64,000 bases of DNA from Streptomyces echinatus. GTDB lineage: Bacteria > Actinomycetota > Actinomycetes > Streptomycetales > Streptomycetaceae. This document shows, one piece after another, positions 36,482 to 43,630 of the stretch. Each line of letters starts with the position of its first letter. Position 1 is the first letter of the stretch. The stretch spans positions 64,582 through 128,581 of the forward strand of contig NZ_JACHJK010000001.1 in the NCBI RefSeq assembly GCF_014203595.1, in the 5' to 3' direction. Both the position numbers and the translations under genes were made by a program. Under the pieces are notes generated by a model. The model was not told the origin of the DNA, made no database searches, and saw only the letters and a program-made list of their open reading frames with translations.

Positions 36482-36835
36482 ATGAACAGGACATTCGACG
36501 AGGTTGCGGATCGAGCGATGTACGCGCCGTGCGAACCCGTACATGACGAAGAGCCGGCGGCACCGGAGGAAGGCCTAGAGCGCCTCACAGGGGTGACTCG
36601 GGTGGCGAGCGGCCAGGGACATGGTCAGTTCTGGTTTCCGGTTGCCAGCTCAGTGGTGAACCGCAACAGCGTCGTTCTCGCCTCGATCAGCCAACTCGTA
36701 GCAGGGGTCCCGGAGACCGGACCCGCTCGGATGCAGATCAGTAGCGTCGTACCCCGGGACGGCGGGGTCGTCTTCTGGCTGAACATCGACTGGCCTATCG
36801 ATGTGGCATTTCGCATCGGCTTCCGGGTCGAATGA
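36482..36835 (+). CDS. Orphan 117-residue island protein
   Basis: The gene starts at ATG 36482, five bases after GAGGTG. The first 40 residues are acidic and likely disordered (PCEPVHDEEPAAPEE). The rest alternates hydrophobic and polar residues like a compact beta domain (VASGQGHGQFWFPVASSVVN, VVFWLNIDWPIDVAF). No signal peptide or transmembrane segment. I do not recognise the family. It lies 263 bp after the protease gene on the same strand, so it may be a companion, but a terminator between them argues against one transcript. Confidence 0.6.
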   Translation: MNRTFDEVADRAMYAPCEPVHDEEPAAPEEGLERLTGVTRVASGQGHGQFWFPVASSVVNRNSVVLASISQLVAGVPETGPARMQISSVVPRDGGVVFWLNIDWPIDVAFRIGFRVE

Positions 36836-36859
36836 CGGGAAATGCGGGCGGGGTCGCCA

Positions 36860-36967
36860 ACGTCCAGGCAAGGCGGGGACCGGCGGAGAGCTGACGACCG
36901 GGCAGTGCTCCCGGCGATCATTTACGTTGCCAGGACAGGCTGCACCTGGCGGCAGCTCCCACCGGAC
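36860..36967 (+). pseudogene. IS5-family transposase N-terminal fragment
   Basis: The plus-strand frame reads ADDRAVLPAIIYVARTGCTW followed by RQLPP, the start of the DUF4096 domain that opens many IS5-type actinobacterial transposases. The frame has no proper start and breaks immediately after, so only the first roughly 30 codons of the domain survive. It marks an old insertion sequence in the island. Confidence 0.65.
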
Positions 36968-37026
36968 GACGGCCACACCCGCCGGGTAGCGCGAGCTTCG
37001 CCGTACGGCTGTGTACGGCGATGAAC

Positions 37027-37046
37027 GAGACGAAAACTGAGACGGA
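37027..37046 (+). repeat. Paired GAGACGG motif, diverged copy
   Basis: GAGACGAAAACTGAGACGGA differs from the island-end copies by two bases. It lies inside the island, next to the transposase fragment, and could mark an older attachment flank. Confidence 0.5.
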
Positions 37047-37117
37047 CGCCAGCGTCTTGTATCTCGTGAGCGATCGCTCAGCGCTGCCGGCAGAGGGTCG
37101 GCCCACGGCGCCGGGCG

Positions 37118-37524
37118 CTAGGCGCTCCTTGGCCTGCACCTGGAGCACGGGATCAGCCCCGTCTGCAGGGCCTCGTACAGGGTGATCTCTTCCGGTGCCC
37201 GTTTGTCAGGCGGCAACTCCGGTTCGCCGTCGCGTGGTAGACGGTGCCGCGTCCCTTTGGGCCACTGGGGGCATGCCGCCACTGCGAGGCCACCACCATC
37301 GTCTCCAGTTGCTTCAGTAGCCGCTGGACCTGCGCCAGTTCGTCCTGCAGTTCCTGCCGGCGTGCGCGCAGCCGTTCCTGGGCGGCGGGGGCGGATTCCC
37401 TCTGGCTTTCGGGTCCTCTCACGTGTGCTGTGCGCTCTCGGCGCGCCCTGCCTGAACGTACACCGTGGAGCCGGCGCCAACGGCCCTTTTGCGGCTGCTG
37501 AGAGAGCATCACCGCCCGCGGCAT
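37118..37524 (-). pseudogene. Frameshifted coiled-coil/CxxC protein gene
   Basis: Two minus-strand frames together look like one gene. The first gives a coiled coil (RLRARRQELQDELAQVQRLL) followed by GPKGRGTVYHAT. The second, from about 37215 downward, gives APEEITLYEALQTGLIPCSR and a terminal CxxC-type motif to the stop at 37118. Neither frame alone is a sensible protein. A frameshift near 37205-37220 appears to have broken it. The start is uncertain; ATG 37524 is the longest option. Function unknown. Confidence 0.5.
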
Positions 37525-37771
37525 GCGGGACCACTTGAAGCTTCGCCGCCGCCTCGCCGCTGTGAGGGCTCGGCGCCTGCACGCGGAGGCGCTTCGCTAG
37601 CACCGACGCGCCTCCGCGTGCCACGGGGACGAGCGCGAGGCTGGCGTGATCTGAGGCTTGGCCGAGCTCCGGCCGGGGGAGGCAGCCAAAGATCCCAGGA
37701 GGAGCCGGGGAAAGGGAGGACACTGATGCCAAATCAAAGCGTGTACGGGAGTTGTTAGATTCTGCTTCAAG

Positions 37772-38227
37772 GTGACTCATCCGTTCACTGTTGAACATGT
37801 TAATGCCCTCCCTCACGTGGGAGAATCTCAGGCTGAGCGACGGCAGCGTCATGAAGAATTTTACGAGCAGACTGCGCAGCAGTTCAACACGCTAGTTCTT
37901 GTCGGGTCAATTGCGCTTGCATCGTGGTCTCAGCTCTTTGCGGGCTCCAGCGGTGGCCTCACTTCCCTTACGAAGAACCTGCTTCTATTCTCCTCTGCGG
38001 TTCTTTTGGTGGCGCCGTTGCTCTTTAGGAGGCCTTCAAGGGAATTCTCCTTTCTGTGCAGGGAGGGTCTTACTGCCGTCGGCTACACTGCGCTAGTCAT
38101 TTCCTTGGCGTCTGTCTTTTTCGACCTTTTCGGGACCGCTGGGGCGGTGCTTGCCTCGCTTGCTGCTGTTGCCATCGCGGTGAGGGACCTGATGCAAGGA
38201 TGGCGGCTACTTGAGATGTGGCGATAG
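37772..38227 (+). CDS. Orphan four-helix membrane protein
   Basis: A 151-residue protein with a charged helical N-terminus (residues 15-38) and about four membrane segments (about 40-58, 68-86, 99-120 and 121-138), ending in a short basic tail. The only workable start is GTG 37772. A TAGATT -10-like box lies at 37756-37761, so the message may have almost no leader. GC content is clearly lower than in the core genes. The short N-terminal helix plus membrane bundle recalls SLATT-type membrane proteins of defence systems, but I cannot assign it. Confidence 0.6.
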   Translation: MTHPFTVEHVNALPHVGESQAERRQRHEEFYEQTAQQFNTLVLVGSIALASWSQLFAGSSGGLTSLTKNLLLFSSAVLLVAPLLFRRPSREFSFLCREGLTAVGYTALVISLASVFFDLFGTAGAVLASLAAVAIAVRDLMQGWRLLEMWR

Positions 38228-38350
38228 GCGCGTGTTGCACTGTCGCAGTTGGGGGTACGACGGCCACCAATGAGCTGGGCTGTCGGCATGGGTGAGCCAG
38301 TCGGGACTGTCATCGCCTGGCCAAGCGATGGGATCCCTCAACGCTCGACC

Positions 38351-38370
38351 GAGACGGAAACTGAGACGGG
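38351..38370 (+). repeat. Paired GAGACGG motif, copy 2
   Basis: GAGACGGAAACTGAGACGGG is identical to 34692-34711 and lies 60 bases inside the right attachment repeat. Confidence 0.55.
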
Positions 38371-38379
38371 CGTACGGGC

Positions 38380-38406
38380 GGGCAGCACCCCGGCGGGGTG
38401 CTGCCC
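38380..38406 (-). terminator. Hairpin downstream of tRNA-Cys
   Basis: A 12-bp stem (38380-38391 with 38395-38406) with a 3-base loop, 24 bases past the tRNA 3' end. It resembles the hairpin at 34478-34506, which suggests the element brought its own copy of the terminator. Confidence 0.75.
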
Positions 38407-38429
38407 ATCTGTTTTGCCCGGTGGGACGC

Positions 38430-38474
38430 CAGAGGCCGTGGCGGGATTCGAACCCACGTAACTCGCTTTGCAGG
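38430..38474 (-). repeat. Right attachment repeat
   Basis: Forms the 3' half of the intact tRNA-Cys and is identical to 34530-34574. The match stops inside the anticodon arm, as expected of tRNA-targeting tyrosine integrases. Confidence 0.85.
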
Positions 38475-38504
38475 CGAGCCCCTGAACCACTCGGGCACAC
38501 GGCC
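38434..38504 (-). tRNA. tRNA-Cys (GCA)
   Basis: On the minus strand the 7-bp acceptor stem GGCCGTG/CACGGCC, the anticodon stem CTCGC/GCGAG with loop CTGCAAA (anticodon GCA), and the T arm with TTCGAAT all close. The base after the acceptor is T, giving the U73 that cysteinyl-tRNA synthetase requires. CCA is not encoded. The D arm is unusual: a CCC/GGG stem of three pairs, as in serine tRNAs. The left-hand island repeat shares its 3' half, so the gene was rebuilt by integration. Confidence 0.85.
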
Positions 38505-38523
38505 GTGTTGAGTTGTCGTTCTC

Positions 38524-38618
38524 GGCCGTGGCGGGAATCGGACCCACGTGACTCCCCGCGGGCGGAGCCCGCTGATGGATGCAGCGCAGGCGAGCCCCTG
38601 AACCACTCGGGCACGGCC
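38524..38618 (-). pseudogene. Disrupted tRNA-Cys-like copy
   Basis: It shares the acceptor stem, D arm and most of the T arm with the intact tRNA 19 bases away, but lacks two bases after the acceptor stem. The anticodon 3' strand is replaced by about 26 extra bases including a GCGGGC/GCCCGC hairpin. The T loop is TCCGATT and the discriminator is G. It cannot form a normal anticodon arm. Most likely a decayed duplicate; an unusual functional RNA is less likely. Confidence 0.65.
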
Positions 38619-38745
38619 GTGTTCGTGCAATGAACGTACGGGGGTGGGGGGAAGGGGATCAAGGGGATCGGTGGGGGTGCAACGGGACTGCCATGCGGCG
38701 TTCACAAACGGGCGGGGCGTAGGACCAAGGGCCGAGTCGAGGTCG

Positions 38746-38762
38746 GACTCCTGACAGGAGTC
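38746..38762 (+). promoter_or_regulatory. Perfect palindrome at the MFS promoter
   Basis: GACTCCTGACAGGAGTC is a 17-base perfect inverted repeat centred on A, 30 bases before the start codon. It sits where a repressor would cover the -35 region; TACTCT at 38781-38786 is a plausible -10. No regulator gene is adjacent, so the binding protein must be encoded elsewhere. Confidence 0.65.
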
Positions 38763-38792
38763 AATGTCGGTTGTGGGCCTTACTCTGACCGC

Positions 38793-40232
38793 ATGAGTGC
38801 CCTGGAGTCCCACGACCCCGCCGTCCTGCGTCCGCCGGCCGAACAGGAAGACGGCGTGCTGAGCCGTGCGTACCGGGCGCTCAGCGTCGGGATCGTGTCC
38901 GTCGTGGTGCTGATCGCCTTCGAGGCGACCGCCGTCGGCACCGCCATGCCCGTCGCGGCCCGCGAACTCGACGGGGTGGCGCTGTACGCGTTCGCCTTCT
39001 CCGGGTACTTCACGACCAGCCTGTTCGGCATGGTGCTCTCCGGCCAGTGGTCCGACCGGCGCGGCCCGCTCGGCGCCCTGACCACGGGGATCGGCGCCTT
39101 CGCTGCGGGACTGGCCGTCGCCGGCACCGCGCGGGTCATGTGGGTGTTCATCCTCGGGCGGGCCGTGCAGGGGCTGGGCGGCGGGCTGGTCATCGTGGCC
39201 CTGTACGTCGTCGTCGGCCGGGCCTACCCCGAGCGGCTGCGGCCCGCGATCATGGCCTCCTTCGCGGCCGGCTGGGTCGTACCGTCCATCGTCGGCCCCC
39301 TCGCCGCCGGCGCCGTCACCGAGCACCTCGGCTGGCGCTGGGTGTTCCTCGGCATCCCGGCCCTCGTCGTGTTCCCGCTCGTCCTGGCCCTGCCGCAGAT
39401 ACGGCGCAGGGCGTCGGGCCCGGTGGGCGGGAAGGCCGGCGCCGGTTCCTTCGACCGGCGACGGATCCGGCTCGCGCTCGGGATCTCCCTCGGCGCCGGG
39501 CTCCTCCAGTACGCCGCCCAGGACCTGCGCCCCCTCTCCCTGCTCCCGGGGCTGGCCGGTGCCGCGCTGCTCGTGCCCGCCGTCCTCGGGCTGCTGCCGC
39601 GCGGCACCTACCGGGCCGCCCGCGGCCTGCCCTCCGTCGTGCTGCTGCGCGGGCTGGCCGCGGGGTCCTTCATCGCCGCCGAGTCCTTCGTGCCCCTGAT
39701 GCTGGTCACCCAGCGGGGGCTGTCGCCGACGCTCGCCGGGTTCTCGCTGGCGGCCGGCGGCGGGACATGGGCGCTGGGCTCGTTCGTACAGTCCCGGCCG
39801 CGCATGATGCCGTACCGGGAGCGGCTGATGACCGTGGGCATGGTGCTCGTCGCCGCGGCGATCGTGACCGCGCCGAGCGTGCTCGTGCACTCCGTGCCCG
39901 TGTGGACCGTCGCCGTCGCCTGGGGGGTCGGCTGCTTCGGCATGGGACTGGTGATCGCCTCCACCAGCGTGCTGCTGCTCCAGCTCTCCGCCCCGGAGGA
40001 GGCCGGCAGCAACTCCGCCGCCCTCCAGATCTCCGACGCCCTCTCCAATGTCGTCCTCCTGGCGGCCACCGGCGCGGCCTTCGCGGCCCTCGGTGGCGGC
40101 ACGGCGGCCACCACCGCCGCGACCACGGAGGCCGGCCGTCCCGCCGCCTTCGCCGCCGTCTTCCTGCCGATGGCGGCCGTGGCCCTGACGGGCGCCTGGG
40201 TGACCCGCCGACTGCGCCGACAGGAAGCGTAA
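38793..40232 (+). CDS. MFS transporter, multidrug type
   Basis: A 479-residue membrane protein with about 12-14 helices. It has the MFS loop motif GQWSDRRGP after helix 2 and the antiporter-type GPLAAGAVTEHLGWRWVF in helix 5, which points to drug/H+ antiport. The ATG at 38793 has no ribosome-binding site and lies 7 bases after the -10-like box, so the message may be leaderless. It is transcribed alone, controlled probably through the palindrome above. Confidence 0.88.
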   Translation: MSALESHDPAVLRPPAEQEDGVLSRAYRALSVGIVSVVVLIAFEATAVGTAMPVAARELDGVALYAFAFSGYFTTSLFGMVLSGQWSDRRGPLGALTTGIGAFAAGLAVAGTARVMWVFILGRAVQGLGGGLVIVALYVVVGRAYPERLRPAIMASFAAGWVVPSIVGPLAAGAVTEHLGWRWVFLGIPALVVFPLVLALPQIRRRASGPVGGKAGAGSFDRRRIRLALGISLGAGLLQYAAQDLRPLSLLPGLAGAALLVPAVLGLLPRGTYRAARGLPSVVLLRGLAAGSFIAAESFVPLMLVTQRGLSPTLAGFSLAAGGGTWALGSFVQSRPRMMPYRERLMTVGMVLVAAAIVTAPSVLVHSVPVWTVAVAWGVGCFGMGLVIASTSVLLLQLSAPEEAGSNSAALQISDALSNVVLLAATGAAFAALGGGTAATTAATTEAGRPAAFAAVFLPMAAVALTGAWVTRRLRRQEA

Positions 40233-40265
40233 AGACCTGGTGGCGGATGGTCACGGCGCTCTACC

Positions 40266-40469
40266 GTGGCCCGCGTGAACGATCTTCCGCTCGACTCCGC
40301 GACCCGCCACGCGCTGTCCGACCTCGCCGACGCCCAGGGGCGGACGGTGGACGACGTGGTGGCCGACGCCGTACGCCGGTATCTCCGGGAGGAGCAGCGC
40401 AGTGTGCGCGAGGCCGCCGAGCGGCTCGCCGACGCCCACGCCGACCTGCTGCGGAGGCTGGGCGAATGA
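40266..40469 (+). CDS. Ribbon-helix-helix antitoxin
   Basis: A 67-residue protein with an N-terminal ribbon-helix-helix pattern (LPLDSATRHALSDLADAQGR, then VDDVVADAVRRYL) and a charged C-terminal helix that could bind the toxin. GTG 40266 or GTG 40275 is the start. Its stop overlaps the start of the Fic toxin gene (ATGA), the usual arrangement of a toxin-antitoxin operon, and it should autorepress that operon. Confidence 0.8.
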   Translation: MARVNDLPLDSATRHALSDLADAQGRTVDDVVADAVRRYLREEQRSVREAAERLADAHADLLRRLGE

Positions 40470-40840
40470 GCCGCCATCTCACGGTCGCCGAGGTCACCGC
40501 GCTGGCCGGGATCGCGTTCGGTGGGCGGGAGCCCGAGGCGCGGGAACCCGGGCTGCTCGCCTCCGCCGTGCTCCGGCCCCGCGCCCGCATGTTCGGTACG
40601 GCCGCGTACGACGACCTGTACGAGCAGGCGGCGGCGCTGCTGCACGGCCTGGCCTCGAACCATCCCCTCGTGGACGGCAACAAGCGCACCGCGTGGCTGG
40701 CCGCGGCCACCTTCCTCGCCCTCAACGGGGTCGACCTCGTCGGTGTCGATCAGGATGTGGCGTACGCCCTGGTCATCGATGTGGCGGCCGGGGCCGAGAG
40801 TGAGGTGGCGGTGATCGCGGAACGGCTGCGGCGGTTGTGA
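40466..40840 (+). CDS. Fic/Doc-family toxin
   Basis: A 124-residue protein of the Doc group. The active-site motif HPLVDGNKRTAW (about residues 66-77) matches the Fic HxFx(D/E)GNxxR with Leu in the third position, as in Doc. Doc proteins phosphorylate elongation factor Tu; classical Fic proteins transfer AMP. It is translationally coupled to the upstream ribbon-helix-helix antitoxin. All motif residues needed for activity are present, so the module is likely functional. Confidence 0.85.
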   Translation: MSRHLTVAEVTALAGIAFGGREPEAREPGLLASAVLRPRARMFGTAAYDDLYEQAAALLHGLASNHPLVDGNKRTAWLAAATFLALNGVDLVGVDQDVAYALVIDVAAGAESEVAVIAERLRRL

Positions 40841-40953
40841 CGTGGCTCCCACCCACGGGCGACCCGGGCTTGTTCGCGCGTTGACGGCGGTACGGCGCCG
40901 GTAGGGTGGCCCGGTTGTCATACGTAGCCGCCCGACCTTGATGCACGGAGACC

Positions 40954-42753
40954 GTGACTACTACCGCCGCCTCCTCCGCTCACTCCCACCACCTCTCGCC
41001 CGCCTTCCCGGGCCGGGCCCCCTGGGGTACCGCCAGCAAGCTGCGCGCCTGGCAGCAGGGGGCGATGGAGAAGTACATCCAGGAGCAGCCGCGCGACTTC
41101 CTCGCCGTCGCCACGCCCGGCGCCGGCAAGACGACCTTCGCGCTGACCCTGGCCTCCTGGCTGCTGCACCACCACGTCGTGCAGCAGGTGACCGTGGTCG
41201 CGCCCACCGAGCACCTGAAGAAGCAGTGGGCCGAGGCCGCGGCCCGGATAGGGATCAAGCTCGACCCCGAGTACAGCGCCGGCCCGCTCGGCCGCGAGTA
41301 CGACGGGGTCGCCGTGACGTACGCCGGTGTCGGCGTGCGGCCCATGCTGCACCGCAACCGCGTGGAGCAGCGCAAGACCCTCGTGATCCTGGACGAGATC
41401 CACCACGCCGGTGACTCCAAGTCCTGGGGCGAGGCGTGCCTTGAGGCCTTCGAACCGGCCACCCGGCGACTGGCGCTGACCGGTACGCCCTTCCGGTCCG
41501 ACACCAACCCCATCCCCTTCGTGACGTACGAGGAGGGGACGGACGGCATCCGCCGGTCCGCCGCCGACTACACCTACGGCTACGGCAACGCCCTCGCCGA
41601 CCATGTCGTCCGGCCGGTCATCTTCCTCTCCTACAGCGGCAACATGCGCTGGCGTACGAAGGCCGGTGACGAGATCGCCGCCCGGCTCGGCGAGCCGATG
41701 ACCAAGGACGCGGTCAGCCAGGCCTGGCGTACGGCTCTCGACGCGCGCGGCGAGTGGATGCCGAGCGTGCTGCGCGCCGCCGACCAGCGGCTGACCGAGG
41801 TCCGCAAGGCCATCCCGGACGCGGGCGCGCTCGTCATCGCCTCCGACCAGGACTCCGCGCGCGCGTACGCCAAGCTGATCCGGGAGATCACCGGCACGAA
41901 GGCGACCCTCGTGCTCTCCGACGACACCGGCGCCTCGCAGCGGATCGACGACTTCAGCGGCAGCAACGACCGGTGGATGGTCGCGGTCCGGATGGTGTCC
42001 GAGGGCGTCGACGTCCCCCGGCTCGCGGTGGGCGTGTACGCCACGACCATCTCCACCCCTCTCTTCTTCGCGCAGGCCGTCGGGCGTTTCGTGCGGTCCC
42101 GGCGGCGCGGCGAGACCGCGTCGGTGTTCCTGCCGACCGTGCCCGACCTGCTGACCTTCGCCAACGAGATGGAGAAGGAACGGGACCACGCCCTCGACAA
42201 GCCGAAGAAGGAGGGCGAGGAGGACCCGTACGCCGAATCCGAGAAGGAGATGGAGGAGGCGAACAAGCAGCAGGACGAGGACACCGGCGAGCAGGAGCAG
42301 TTCTCCTTCGAGGCGCTGGAGTCCGAGGCCGTCTTCGACCGGGTGCTCTACGACGGCGCCGAGTTCGGCATGCAGGCCCACCCCGGGAGCGAGGAGGAGC
42401 AGGACTACCTGGGGATTCCGGGGCTGCTGGAGCCCGAGCAGGTGCAGATGCTGCTGCAGAAGCGGCAGGCCCGGCAGATCGCGCACAGCCGGAAGAAGCC
42501 GGACACCGAGGCGGACCTGCTGGAGCTGCCGGCCGAGCGGCGGCCGGTGGTCACGCACAAGGAGATGATGGAGCTGCGGAAGCAGCTGAACACGATGGTC
42601 GGCGCGTATGTGCACCAGAGTGGGAAGCCGCACGGGGTCATCCACACCGAGCTGCGGCGGGTGTGCGGGGGGCCGCCGAGTGCGGAGGCCACGGCGGGGC
42701 AGTTGCGGCAGCGGATCGCGAAGGTGCAGGAGTGGGCGACGCGCATGCGGTGA
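40954..42753 (+). CDS. XPB/SSL2-type DNA helicase
   Basis: A 599-residue superfamily 2 helicase. Motif I ATPGAGKTTFAL (about residues 53-64), motif II DEIHH and motif VI QAVGRFVRSRR (near residue 371) are visible. The C-terminal third has a highly charged Glu/Lys linker. It resembles bacterial XPB-like proteins, which unwind or translocate on duplex DNA, perhaps in repair or restriction. GTG 40954 lies after CACGGAG. No partner nuclease is adjacent. Confidence 0.85.
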   Translation: MTTTAASSAHSHHLSPAFPGRAPWGTASKLRAWQQGAMEKYIQEQPRDFLAVATPGAGKTTFALTLASWLLHHHVVQQVTVVAPTEHLKKQWAEAAARIGIKLDPEYSAGPLGREYDGVAVTYAGVGVRPMLHRNRVEQRKTLVILDEIHHAGDSKSWGEACLEAFEPATRRLALTGTPFRSDTNPIPFVTYEEGTDGIRRSAADYTYGYGNALADHVVRPVIFLSYSGNMRWRTKAGDEIAARLGEPMTKDAVSQAWRTALDARGEWMPSVLRAADQRLTEVRKAIPDAGALVIASDQDSARAYAKLIREITGTKATLVLSDDTGASQRIDDFSGSNDRWMVAVRMVSEGVDVPRLAVGVYATTISTPLFFAQAVGRFVRSRRRGETASVFLPTVPDLLTFANEMEKERDHALDKPKKEGEEDPYAESEKEMEEANKQQDEDTGEQEQFSFEALESEAVFDRVLYDGAEFGMQAHPGSEEEQDYLGIPGLLEPEQVQMLLQKRQARQIAHSRKKPDTEADLLELPAERRPVVTHKEMMELRKQLNTMVGAYVHQSGKPHGVIHTELRRVCGGPPSAEATAGQLRQRIAKVQEWATRMR

Positions 42754-42839
42754 CGCTGCGCTGCTCTCGCCGGGTCCTCGCCCACCCGCCCACCCGACTC
42801 GGCAGACCGAGAAGGCCCCGCCACGGGGCTCCGCCCCGG

Positions 42840-43255
42840 ACCCCGAGAGATCTCGGCCCCGCCCGGTGAGATCTGGGCCCCCGGTGAGCTCTCGGCCCCG
42901 CCCGGTGAGATCTCGGCCTCCCGGTGAGATCTCGGCTCCGCCCCGGACCCTGAGAGATCTCGGCCCCGCTCCGGTGAGATCTCGGCCGTGGCCCGGTGGG
43001 ATCCCGCCCCGCCCCGGTGGGCTCTCGGTCCCGGCCCGTCGGCTCTCGGCCCCGGCCCGGTGGGCTCTCGGTCCTGGCCTGTCGGCTCTCGGTCCCGGCC
43101 CGGTGGGGTCTCGGTCCTGGCCTGTCGGCTCTCGGTCCCGGCCCGGTGGGCTGTCGGCCTCGGCCCCGTGGGGTCTCGGTCCCGGCCCGGTGGGCTGTCG
43201 GCCTCGGCCCCGTGGGGTCTCGGTCCCAGCCCGGTGGGCTCGCGGCCCCGGCCCC
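42840..43255. repeat. Diverged 21-22 bp intergenic tandem repeat
   Basis: About 20 head-to-tail units sharing GGTGGG-CTCTCGG-CCCGGCCC, alternating 21 and 22 bases; the 5' units read GGTGAGATCTCGG. Because the unit is not a constant multiple of three and drifts in frame, the long open frames over it are not proteins. The 42754-43630 interval holds no gene; from 43256 to 43630 I see only unremarkable GC-rich sequence and the IclR ribosome-binding site. Confidence 0.85.
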
Positions 43256-43630
43256 GCGAGGGGCTCAGCCCTGCGGCCCGTGGGGCTTCGGGCCGGGGAC
43301 CGTGCGGCTTTGCCCCGGGGGCAGGGGGTTTCGGGTCGGGATTCCGAGGGTCGGACTGTGTGCGTATCCGGACGAATGGCGGCAGGCCGGATCTGGTCTT
43401 GCCCGGATTCTGGACGAAGGCTTCCGCTCAGCGAACCGGCTTCGCTACTGTCCCGCTACGCATACGCCCCGTGGCAGCGCCGCCGCGGAGCGCAGCCGTG
43501 AAGCGACAAGGTCCGGGAGCCGCCCGGCCGTCCTGCCGATCGGCGGCCTCTGTAGCGCGTCGCCGACGGGACTCGGTGACGCATACGCCGCTCAGGGGTC
43601 GCCGACCTCACCGCCGAAGGAGTGGGCGTC

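Larger units (their letters stand above)
34530..38474. mobile_element. 3.9 kb island inserted in a tRNA-Cys gene, no integrase
   Basis: The element is bounded by 45-bp identical direct repeats (34530-34574 and 38430-38474) that match the 3' half of the tRNA-Cys at 38434-38504 from the anticodon loop outward. This is the classic footprint of tyrosine-integrase insertion. The paired GAGACGG motif stands near each end. The cargo is a trypsin-like protease gene, two orphan genes, a transposase fragment and a frameshifted gene, with lower GC and weaker third-position bias than the flanks. No integrase, excisionase or transfer gene is visible, so it is a remnant or depends on a helper. Confidence 0.8.

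Noticed and set aside
38310..39890. 526-residue minus-strand frame across tRNA and MFS genes
   Set aside because: It translates the tRNAs and the antisense of a real transporter gene; the EWFRGSPA-type text is a known tRNA shadow.
42840..43255. CRISPR array
   Set aside because: Repeats are contiguous with no unique spacers of constant length, and no cas gene is present.
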